Shown here: piece by piece, positions 11,901 through 23,900 of the stretch
Layout of the letters: each line of letters begins with the position of its first letter
Position numbering within the stretch: position 1 is the stretch's first letter
NCBI GenBank assembly: GCA_030762175.1
Contig: CM060835.1
Location: 86,982,001-87,046,000 of the forward strand
Length of the DNA stretch: 64,000 bases
Direction: 5' to 3'
Source of the DNA: Metallyticus violacea
Taxonomy: Eukaryota; Arthropoda; Insecta; Mantodea; Metallyticidae
Position numbers and translations under genes: made by a program
Notes under the pieces: model-generated
The model's database searches: none
Told to the model about the DNA's origin: nothing
What the model saw: only the letters and a program-made list of their open reading frames with translations

Positions 11901-14900
11901 TTGTAAATGATTGCAACACTGCAGCAGAGGATAAATGAAGAATGGCATCTTAGATATTTGACAATAACAGAATTTCTTGGGCTTTGCACTGTTTTAAATC
12001 TCTAAGTCTTGAAGAAAATTTCCCAGCTCTTTTAGAACAGAGGGAAAAAATACATCACCCCTATGTTATGCAGGCTACTGGCTCTGGCATTTTCACATAC
12101 ACCAACAGCATGGAGGCCAATAAAAAGTTGTCTATATACCAAAGTAGTAGCTACTCCCAGTCAAAGTCTTTAGACCAATCAGTTTATGTCCATTTCTATT
12201 AAAAGGACTGTCAAAACCTGCCATTTCCTTATTTAAATAGTTTCAATATTTCATACCAATAATAAAGCAATTAGGAATAACTTGTGCTTAAACGTACACT
12301 TGAACTTAGCTCTATATTTATGAAAAAGAATGTATAATACTCACTCTGCCATCTTCTTCTTTGATTTCCATGCTTACTTCAAAGACATACACTTCTACAT
12401 GCTCTTTATCAGAATTTGCAGTCCCCAACTCATTTGATGTGACTGAACTAACTATTGATTTAGGTACCCGCTGAAATGCCTTTGCAAAGCAAGCAGAGAC
12501 TTGGCCCACCTGTAAATTAAATGTAATATGTTGTAAGTTGTATTTCTTTCCTAATCATCCCAAGGCAATAGGGGAGAGGGAGATTCAAATGATTAATGAA
12601 ATAATGGAACCGATAGCTAATTTTAATATCAATATTCTTTAGACTTTCATTGCCAGTGCTGTTATTACTGAAATTGATCATTATTGGACTATTTTGGCAT
12701 GGTTGCTAGTTTAAATGAATTTATACCAATGATCTCAGCAAAATAGCACATTTCCATTTTATTCATTTTAATATTCGTCATCATCCATTTTCTCCTCCTC
12801 AGTCTGTATTAACATTTTCTTTTGCTATTCATGTAGCAACATGACCTGATCATTAAAGTAAATTTGTTAATTTTATTTATATTAAAGGTGCAACATATTT
12901 AAGCACCTAGAAAGCAAACCAAAGTGAAGAGTTGTCCAGTCAGCCATGCAAAAGAGTTTTGCCTATAGTTTTAGAATTAAAACCTAAATTAGATTTCTCC
13001 CATTTAAAAGGAAAGTTAAAAACCCCTTTGCCTACACAATAACTTCTTACATTAACAAAGTGAAAAACTAACAAGTTCAGATACAATGTGCTCAACATTA
13101 CCTCCTGAAATAACACAAGATACATTTTATTGAAAAGCTAAGAAAAAATAATGGGCTTCCATCTATCTGGGCCAGGCCATTTTAGGTGTAACCCTCACAA
13201 TTACAAAAAAGTACAATAACTGATTTTACACTAACACCTTTATATAAGTTCTAAATAATTCAACAAAATTACAAAATTTCCATATTGATGCATCAGTCAC
13301 TTGTTCATCAGCAGTCTACTGGAATTCCTGGATACCAGCTTCGACCCAACCAAAGGCACCAAATTAAGAATATTCAATAAATCTACATATACCATTATTT
13401 TATCAGCTAATTGCAATCTATACAAACTACTAATTCCTTTATTTCTCAAATACCTAGCATAATGATAGATTTATTCACCTAATAGAACAGTTTCTAATAT
13501 TACAAGTTCAATAATTTAAATTTATTTAACGTACTTCACTCCCAGCCATTGACATTTTTCAAAAAGCAATTGGTCGGTCCTGTTGGTGTAGTGGTTACCA
13601 TACTTGCCTCCTACACCCAAGAACGCAGGTTCAAACCTCGTTTATTAAATGTTTGAGTTAATCCAAACAAGGAAATTTGGTCAAACATATAATCCAGGCT
13701 CTTAGCTTGCCATAATCATGCACCAAAATTTCCTTATTATCTAGACACACAACTATTACCTACCCTTCTTACTACCCTTATTGCATCCAATTCCATTTAT
13801 TTTTACTCAAGAATTACCCTACAATTCTTCTATCTTTACTGAAGATGGTTTACTAATTTAAACCATTTCTGATTTATAAACTCTTTCCTCCAGAGTCCCG
13901 TCCCTTTGCACTCAAACACTATATGTACATATCTCCTTTTCTCCACACATTGGACACTGAAAGATATACTAGTTATAATGGGTTCCATATAGAGATCCTT
14001 AATCATAGCAATTATTATCATTGCTTCAAACCTAAAAACAATTTTCTAAAATCATATAAAGCTATAAAGAAAATGAAACAAAATAATTAACTTATATCAG
14101 ATAGCATAAATTAAAAAGTGATCAATTTTACGAACCTACTCTATATTGAAATTTTGTACTTTTCAATAATGATTGCTGTGCCTCTGTAATGACTGAATGG
14201 TAATCCAACAAGAACATTATAACTGAGTTCTCGTTTTGGAATACCAGCCATATGCAATAGTGTGAAGTCATAGGCTTCTATGGCCAGTGTCTGGGTTCTG
14301 CCACAGTGTAAAACAAATTCAATGTTAACATTCTTTATACACTAAGCTATGCTTTATCAAAACATATCAGAGGCCCTTAGGAAGGATTACCTGTCCTGAT
14401 CCCTCCAGACTACTCAGCATTGAATTCATTCACACAATCAGGACACAGCAGAACCATAAGTCAAGTAATCTGGCATATGCAATGCTTATAATTAGTTTTT
14501 AATATATTAAAATATTTTAAACTTATCTGTATTAAACCTCAAATAAGAAGCTAACAGCTTTGAATTACAATAGTGCCTTAAAATATTTTAAACTTATTTG
14601 TATTAAACCTCAAATGAGAAGCTAACAGCTTTGAATTACAATAGTGTCTCAATAATTCAAAGTTTCATATTATATGTATAAGTCTATCAGCACATATAGA
14701 TATTATCATCATCCTAGCCACTCCTCAAAAAAGCTGTTAAGAAATGACAATCCATTATGGCATGCCTTACAACAGCTCATAATTTAAAATGCACTTCATT
14801 TTTGATCATGAAACCCACGAGGAAGAAAACTTGATAATGGCAAATTTAGTGAAAAGATTACCATGATGTGAAAAATGTGATGGCTTTAGTTCAAAAGTGA

Positions 14901-17900
14901 TGGCAGTTGATGAACAATTGAAGTTCAATGATGCTGATATAGTAGGGATGGTATCTGAAAAGTTGGGCAATAGTGATTGAAAGCAAGAGGGAGAAGTTTC
15001 CAATTTCCAAGGAAAGTCACAGTGACTTTACTGCAGCACCTGAAGTTGCTCTGTGGTATATAAATTAGCAGGATAAAGCATCTGCTATAATGTTTGACTC
15101 TAAAACATTGGCAAGACATTGGATTTATAACCTGAAGTCAGATTTAGAAACAAAAAACCATCAATAGTTTTTTAAAAACTTAGTAGTGTGATGCTACATT
15201 ATGTATGATGTAATAAGTTGGTTTAAAAGTAAATGTACTGTGTCGTTCCATAGCCCAGGATGAAGACAAAGGTCCTCAAAACCAGTACCACATTTTATAA
15301 CAAGTGGAGCAATAAGAGTGTTTAAGTCGACATAACCCAAAATGTCTTTAATCATACAATTGGTTTCACAGTGATAGTTCCTTATATTGTTTTTTTTTAA
15401 AAAAATGTACTGTAGTTCATAAGTGCTATACTGTAGTTTTAGAAATTCTGCAAAATTAAAAATTTGGTCTCCCTTTTCATGTAATTTGAGTTGCTTATAA
15501 TCTGAAATTAATGAGATAAATTATTTTTGAAGAAGTCACCCAAATTTCACTAGTTTTATTTCACTTACTTGGACATGTTTCAAAGGCAAAATTTCCTTCA
15601 TCATCAGCACGGTTCCACTGTCAAATTTTCCATCATGGTATTAAGATGTAGCTCTTTGGATTTTATAAAGTTTTTGATGAGGTTGCTGTTGTTTGAAAGA
15701 TCAAAATTAACTAAATTTTCTTTTGTATATAATCAACTACTTGTCGTCTAAACACTCTTATGCTTCACACTATTTTTGAAAACTATGGGACCGGTTTCGG
15801 AGCAACATCCACTCTATTCTCGACCAACTCGAAGACTGATTGGAGAAAAATCAACGGTTATGAAGAACTGCGGCTCCACCCTGGTGGTACTTCTATGAAC
15901 TGGAAATTTGTATTGCGTTCTCCCATCAAGTTGAAATTCAACAGATGATCCCTATGTTTATAAATAAAAATCTTCTCCCATGTATCCAATTCTATGTATC
16001 CTTGTGCTTCTTTTAGAAGTACAAGCTTCACTAGCGTACCATTTCTGGCAAGAAAACCATGAATTCAAAAATTCAAAAATTAAAAGCTCTTCAAAAACCG
16101 ATAGAATTATCGGTGTGGGAAAATATATTTTTTGAACAAAAACAAAGAAAATTTTAAATTTTTAAGAACTATCGAAATTACACAAATTCGACAATACTAA
16201 TTGGAACTAAACACAGTGAAGCTTTTGAAATGTATATAATCAACTACTTGTCGTCTAAACACTCTTATGCTTCACACTATTTTTGAAAACGATGAGACCG
16301 GTTTTCCACTCCATTCTCGACCAACTCGACGACTGATTGGAAAAAAATCAATGGTTATGAAGAACTGCGGCTCCGCCTTGTTGGTACTTCTATGAACTGG
16401 AAATTTGTATTGCATTCTCCCATCAAGTCGAAATTCAACAGATGATCCCTATGTTTATAAATAAAAATCTTCTCCCATGAGAAGCACAAGGATACATAGA
16501 ATTGGAAGCACAAGCTTCACTAAAAGAAGCACAAGGATACATAGAATTGGATACATGGATACATGGGAGAAGATTTTTATTTATAAACATAGGGATCATC
16601 TGTTGAATTTCGACTTGAGGGGGGAATGCAATACAAATTTCCAGTTCATAGAAGTACCACCAAGGCGGATCCGCAGTTCTTCATAACCATTGATTTTTCT
16701 CCAATCAGTCGTCGAGTTGGTCGAGAATGGAGTGGATGTCGCTCCGAAACCGGTCCCGTCATTTTCAAAAATAGTGTGAAGCATAAGAGTGTTTAGACGA
16801 CAAGTAGTTGATTATATACATTTCAAAAGCTTCACTGTGTTTAGTTCCAATTAGTATTGTCGATAGTTCTTAAAAATTTTAAATTTTCTTTGTTTTTGTT
16901 CAAAGAATATATTTTCCCACACCGATAATTCTATCGGTTTTTGAAGAGCTTTTAAGAGTTTTAGTTCATTTTGGAACTCATGGTTTTCTTGCCAGAAATG
17001 GTATGCTACTGCTGATTTTTCTGTATGTTTATATTTTACACTTCTCATGTGTTCCTTAAACCGTATGGTAATGTTCCTTTTTGTTTTACCTATATATTTA
17101 TTATTGCAGTCTTTGCAACTGATTTCATAAATGCCTGATTGTTTTGCTGGTGGGATTTTGTCCTTTGTGTTGGTTTTTAGGAGGTTTTTCAAATTACATT
17201 TATTCACTGGAGCCAAAATAATGTTGGCCTCTTTAAAAATCTTTTGAAATTTTTGGTGTGCCCATGGATGGAATGCAAATTTTTTATATATCTGCTCTCC
17301 TCTGTAACCTTTCAGTGTGGTGATTTCTTTTATTTGTTTTTTGAATTTTTCTCTTTTTCTTGACCAGATCTGTCATGTAGCCATGTTTCTGTGCTATATC
17401 CATGATTTTTTGGTACTCCAATTTGTATTCTGTCTCATTTACTGGTAGGTTTGTTAATCTGAATGCTAGGCTATTGATTATAGCTAGTTTATGTTGTTTT
17501 GGATTGTGGCTGTTGCTTTTTATTTAATTATCCGGGTGGGTATCTTTCCTGAATATGCCAAATTCCAGTATGTTATCATTTTTTATAACTTTTATATCCA
17601 GGAAAGGAAGAACCTTGTTGTTCTCCATTTCCATTGTGAATTTTATGTTGCTGTCTTGTAGATTTAGTAGTTTTATTGTATCATCTTTCCATTTTTCATC
17701 TATTATTGCAAAGACATCATCAACATAACGATACCAACATTTATATATGTGTGAGAAAGCTTCTACTAATTTTGTTTCCAGGAAACTCATGTATATATCT
17801 GCTAAGAATGGTGAGAGCGGATTACCTATTGCTAAACCCTTCTTTTGACAGAATACAAATTGGAGTACCAAAACATCATGGATATAGCACAGAAAAATGG

Positions 17901-20900
17901 CTACACAACAGATCTGGTCAAGAAAAAGAGAAAAATTAAAAAAACAAAAACAAATAAAAGAAATCACCACACTGAAAGATTACAAAGGAGAGCAGATATA
18001 TAAAAAATTTACATTTCATCCATGGGCACACCAAAAATTTCAAAAGATTTTTAAAGAGGCCAACATTATTTTGGCTCCAGTGAATAAATGTAATTTGAAA
18101 AACCTCCTAAAAACCAACACAAAGGACAAAATCTCACCATCAAAACAATCAGGCACATATGAAATCAGTTGCAAAGACTGCAATAATAAATATATAGGTA
18201 AAACAAAAAGGAACATTACCATACAGTTTAAGGAACACATGAGAAGTGTAAAATATAAAAATACGGAAAAATCAGCAGTAGTGTACCATTTCTGGCAAGA
18301 AAACCATGAGTTCCAAAATGAACCAAAACTCTTAAAAGCTCTTCAAAAACCAATAGAACTATCGGTGTGGGAAAATATATTCTTGAACGAAAACAAAGAA
18401 AATTTAATTAATGGATATCATTGTATGATTCAGTTGAACTACACACTCTTAAAGCTTCACTTACTTTTCATAAATGTATGGAACCGGTTTCGAGAACATT
18501 TTGTTCCCATCTTCAGCCATGCTAAGGTTCAACTGTCGGATCATTCGTTGAGCTGTGGGAATGTATATTCTGCTCTGGTGGCGGTGTGATAAACTTGTAG
18601 TTTATGTTTTCATCCCCGACAATGTCGAAGTTCATTATGCTGTTTTTGTATTTGTAGATGTAGATTTTCTCCCAGGTTGCTAATTCTGTAGGTCCTTGTA
18701 CTGATTTTAATAATTTTGTTTTATTTATTATGTCGTGATTTTGTGTCCAAAAATGATATGCTACTGCTGATTTCTCTATTTGCTTGTACTTTATGTTCCT
18801 GAAATGTTCCTTTAACCGTGTGCCAATGTTTCTCTTTGTTTTCCCTATGTAGATTTTTTCACATTCTGAAACATTGGCACACGGTTAAAGGAACATTTCA
18901 GAAACATAAAGTACAAGCAAATAGAGAAATCAGCAGTAGCATATCATTTTTGGACACAAAATCACGACATAATAAATAAAACAAAATTATTAAAATCAGT
19001 ACAAGGACCTACGGAATTAGCAACCTGGGAGAAAATCTACATCTACAAATACAAAAACAGCATAATGAACTTCGACATTGTCGGGGATGAAAACATAAAC
19101 TACAAGTTTATCACACCGCCACCAGAGCAGAATATACATTCCCACAGCTCAACGAATGATCCGACAGTTGAACCTTAGCATGGCTGAAGATGGGAACAAA
19201 ATGTTCTCGAAACCGGTTCCATACATTTATGAAAAGTAAGTGAAGCTTTAAGAGTGTGTAGTTCAACTGAATCATACAATGATATCCATTAATATGATTG
19301 GCTTCACTGTGTTAAGTTCCAATTTACATTTAAGTAAAAAGAAAATTTAGTTAATTTTGATCTTCCAAACAACAGCAACCTCCTCAAAAAGTTCATAAAA
19401 TCCAAAGAGCGATATCTTAATACCATGCTGGAAAATTGACAGTGGAACCATGCTGACGATGAAGGAAATTTGCCTATGAAACATGTCCAAGTAAGTGGAA
19501 TAAAACTAATGAAATTTGAGTGACTTCTTCAAAAACAATTTGTTATATGATACTATATTTTATTGTGAAAATCCCAAACTATTCAAATTTAAATTAATGA
19601 GATTTTACTGTACTTTATTTATTTGGTTTAGTCCAGGACAATCCTTAACAATGCTGGCCTTTAGTGTCCCATCTAATTCAGGATGTGAAACAATCAATAA
19701 ATTTTGCTCAGAGGCCTCTTTTCTCAGGCTCTTTTATGTGCCATAATTCAACAACATGGGACCAATGACTTTACTTCCCTTCCAACGGAAGCCATACTTA
19801 GGTTTTTGTATCTAAAAAAATCCATCGACTGGCTGGGTTATGACCTGTGACCTTGGGTCATTGAGGCAAGTATGGTTATCGTAGACCACCAGGACCAACC
19901 ACTTTACTGTAATGATAATATAATACTTGCTATCTACATTTGCTTTTACTGCTATCTGTGTGAGATTTCTTCTTAGAATATTGGGGTAAACTTTTGAATA
20001 TAGCAAACATTTGGGACAATGTCAGCAAGGGATGAATGGGCTTTTTGTGAATTATACCCTTTAACTGTTCAGATTCATTCCTCATTTTAAGAATTTCTAA
20101 TGTCTTTTACCAAATGAACAAAATGCAGCTTGATTGCATTTTACATACCATGCACCAACATCATAATTTCCTTAGCAAGTGGTTCAGCACTTGTACAATA
20201 ACTTGATGGCAAAATCAGCAACCAACCAGCCTAGATTCTTGCTCACCCTATATTTGCTGATGTTACTAACTAATCTTAGACCAACATAATCAAAACATCA
20301 AAATATTTTTAAATTAGATTTTAGAAGAATGTAAAATCCATATATATAAATATACTAAGTATGTAAAGTTCCATTTAGAGATAGTATTACAAGGGCCATT
20401 TGGAAAGTTCCAGGAATGACCCACATATTACAGCAGTAGTTCCGAAAAAATTAAAACCTGCCATCTTTTATTAAAACATTTGTGCAATAATACATAGATT
20501 AGTAAAGATCATAGTAGCTTTAGCTGTTTGTTGCTGTGCAAGTGTATGTACAGGAAAAATGACAAATATCAAACATGGTACAATTAAAGAAAGATATGAA
20601 TATAACAGAAATTAAGACAAATATGACAAACACTCTAGGGGACTGTGCAGCATAATTTTTAATTGTTTCCAATTGGACCATGGAGTTTAAAGTTACCATG
20701 AAAGCTTGGAACATGACCCATGCAATGGAAGACCAAAATCTGTCAGGACATCAGAAATTATCAATAAGGTGCATGACATGGTTCTGGAGGATTGCCTATT
20801 AAAGAAGTCCATAATTACTGAATTGGGGTACAATTTGCTGCCATATCTGCCTTCACTCCACTGGACTTATATCTGTTCCCTAAACTGACAAAATCCATTG

Positions 20901-23900
20901 GTGCAAAGAAATTTTCCTTCCATAGAGAGTTAAAAATCATCGGTTGAAACGTATTTTGCAGGCCTGGAGAAATTTGACTTTTGAGATGGGATAAAGGCTT
21001 TGGAGCATGGCTGGACAAAGTGCAATGTTGAAAAATAAGAATACTTTCAAAAAGTTATGTCATCATTTTGTGCTTCACTTCAAGAACTTTTCAAATGATC
21101 CTTGTAAAATGCATACTTTTGCACTATACAATTCATCATTCTCACTCAGAAGTGCATACATAACAAGATCATGGATTTTTTTTGATTTGGTTTATTTACT
21201 GATGCTCTTTAACAACTCAGGTCAACATTCCATTCAACAGGGCATGAAACGGCTGACAAATCTTGCTCAAGCCTCATTTTTCAAGCTTGAGGTTCTTAAT
21301 CATGCTGTATATGTATGACACGGGACCCACGGCTTTACCTCCCTTCCAAAGGAAAAAAATCCCTTGGTCCTGGCTGGGATCAAACGTGCAACCTTGTGTT
21401 TAGAGGGCAAATATGATTACCACTACACCACCAGGACTGACAAGATCATGGAAATCTGCTGATAAGTGTCATTTTAAATCCAAAGATAACTATTTCAAAA
21501 CCTGTCAGGGTAAAATTAAGCCATATAAGAAATAAAATATAAATTCCATCTATTAAAATTAACTAATATTTGGCAAATTAAATAAGCTTAGCTATGCCAT
21601 ACCTGAGTTAATCTACTTGAGCTACCCACTGGATCTGTTAAGTGTGCAAATCTATTTAAACTGTGGTGGTTATGTAAATGTTAGGCACACTTTAACAGTA
21701 ATTTATTCACAAAATACTGCATTTGCTTGCATATTGTAACCCCTGTCTTTTATTAAAAGCAGAGCAAAAGAGGATTAAGATTAAAATGTCTGCATATAAG
21801 TTCGATAAAAATGATAAACTTTTATGTTACAATATTTTGTAAAACTGTACTTTAGAACAATGCAAAATAATGAACTGTCTTTGATAGCATTACTAATCAC
21901 TACAGATGATGTAATGGAATATACAAAGCAAAGGGAAAGTTGACTCCATTAGTACCTAAGTAATTGAAAGCAGCAATTAGGTAAGTTTATAAAATAAATA
22001 ATATTTTGTAAATGCTTTGAGCTCTTACAAAATAACATGTAGCTCTGCTCAAAATCTGCACATTTTACTTCGTTAATTCCTGATTTCTGTTCTGTTGATG
22101 TGGTGTCTTTTACTGTGCAACCTAATAAATTCTTGATGTTGTATCTGTTCTTTGGGGCTAACATTATCCCCATGTTGTTTGCAAATTTTCTTGAACTTGT
22201 TGTAAATTGGATGGTAGGTGAAACTTTTTAATATATATATATATATTCATTCTTCTTTTGTTTTTTTCAGTGAGGAAACTTCCCTTATCCCTTTTTGTCT
22301 TTTAGATTTATTGATCATTTTTATCACTGTGTCTTTGTTGAAACAATTGATTATATTACTATATTACTATTTGTTTGTATTCTATTTTGTACTCTGCTTC
22401 TGTGAGTGGAATATTCATCAATCTGTGTGCCAAACTGTGAAATACTGCATACTTATGTGGAATGGGGTTAACTCTCTCATTTTTTTTTTCTGTATGTTTC
22501 TTTTCTGTAAATTCCAAAATTCCAACAATTCTTCCCATTTCTTATAATTTTTAAATCTAGAAATGGTAGCCAACCATTTCTTTCTTCTTCTATGGTCAAT
22601 TGTATAGATTCATGTTGCAAATTAAGAAGTTTCAAGGCATCTATTAAGTGTTTCTTCGGTATTATTGCAAAAATATCATCCACATACCTATACCATGACT
22701 TGAAAATTAAAGGGAATGCTTTTGTGATACGTGTTCCAAATGAACTCATGAATAACTCTGCTAGAAAAGGTGACAGAGGGTTTCCCATAGTTTTTCACCA
22801 GTGATATACATAAAAGCAAACAAAGGTAAAAAAACAGCCATTTTAGACGAAAAAAATATATAAATTGAGTTGAAATTATATTAAAATGACAAGACTACAA
22901 ACCAACTGATAAGAATCCACTTAATAAATGCAATAAAATGTTAAACAAAACATAAAATGAAGTCAAAACACTATCCGCTACTGAAAAACAGAATATCACA
23001 CAGAGTAATCCAGCACTACCCAGGCTTTATGCACTACCTAAAATACATAAAAATGATAACAGCATGAGACCAATAATAAATAATATCAATTCACCCACAT
23101 ACCAGGCATAAAAAAAATTAATCAAAGTCTTCAATTCTTTTAAGAGATTCTAAAGTTTGAGCATTAAAAATTCAGTTGACCTAGTCAAAAAACTTGAAAA
23201 TAGCAGAATTACGGCTAGAGATATAATGGTTTCATTTGATGTAAAAGCCTTATTCCCAAGCATACCTACAGAGAATCTTATGCTTATCCTAAAAAAAATG
23301 GTTAACACCAATAAATTTAAAAACAGAAAAAAATAAAAGATTTATTAAAACTTACTGATATTTGCATTAAACAAAATTACTTCAGCTTCAACAAAAAATA
23401 TTATCAACAAGTTTCATGCCTAACTATGGGAAACTCTTTGTCACCTTGTCACCTCTTGCAACATGAATCTATACAATTTACCATAGAAGAAGAAAGAAAT
23501 GGTTGGCTACCATTTCTAGATTTAAAAATTATAAGAAATGGGAAGAATTGTTGGAATTTTGGAATTTACAGAAAAGAAACATACAGAAAAAAAAAATGAG
23601 AGAGTTAACCCCATTCCACATAAGTATGCAGTATTTCACAGTTTGGCACACAGATTGATGAATATTCCACTCACAGAAGCAGAGTACAAAATAGAATACA
23701 AACAAATAGTAATATAGTAATATAATCAATTGTTTCAACAAAGACACAGTGATAAAAATGATCAATAAATCTAAAAGACAAAAAGGGATAAGGGAAGTTT
23801 CCTCACTGAAAAAAACAAAAGAAGAATGAATATATATATATATATATTAAAAAGTTTCACCTACCATCCAATTTACAACAAGTTCAAGAAAATTTGCAAA

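Larger units (their letters stand above)
8880..12200 (+). pseudogene. I/LOA-type LINE, 3'-truncated and heavily mutated
   Basis: Frames on the plus strand recover an apurinic-like endonuclease: LKVNLQHNMGAS near 10443, DIALIKEPC near 10514, GADANAHHIVWSS near 10830 and TISLSDHRYIKM near 11039. These match the I/LOA pattern (CDANAHH.WGS, SDHRYI). Further on come EILLQIHLPDS-like and NDCNTAAED blocks, ALHCFKSL, and LALAFSHTPTAWRPIK near 12075-12130, which is the start of the reverse transcriptase. The RT catalytic region is missing after about 12200. Stops and frameshifts occur throughout. The region 8880-9240 may be its 5' UTR and 9410-10350 a decayed ORF1, but I cannot show that. The foldback at 11258-11559 interrupts it. 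Confidence 0.7.
18411..19300. repeat. Near-perfect palindrome, arms about 430 bp, about 30-bp spacer
   Basis: 18411-18832 is the reverse complement of about 18864-19300 with only a handful of differences; the spacer is about 18833-18863. The arms carry the C-terminal PLE coding end (KSAVAYHFW-type, WEKIYIYK) and one hammerhead-like core each. Confidence 0.9.
15296..19545. mobile_element. Nest of Penelope-like element fragments in alternating orientation
   Basis: At least two PLE families are arranged as overlapping palindromes. Arms are about 15505-15730 with 19330-19545, 16040-16480 with 16560-17010, 16874-17432 with 17849-18402, and 18411-18832 with 18864-19300. Coding pieces are PLE reverse transcriptase (YRYVDD) and GIY-YIG nuclease. 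Five hammerhead-like cores lie at the 3' ends. PLEs often insert with a 5'-truncated copy joined to an inverted partial copy, which explains much of the layout. A pLTR-like motif (GGAGCAATAAGAGTGT) is seen near 15303. Confidence 0.85.

Noticed and set aside
15720..16840. Three more hammerheads of the ACCGGU type
   Set aside because: The GAAAC-CG-GUC half is present but CUGANGA cannot be found, so only degenerate remnants can be claimed.
17897..18589. 230-codon frame as an intact PLE protein
   Set aside because: It is a partial linker plus GIY-YIG copy; the RT is absent and the last 50 codons are non-coding 3' region.
22218..22547. 109-codon hydrophobic frame (membrane protein)
   Set aside because: It is antisense to the PLE coding region and recurs in the inverted arm at 23529-23765.
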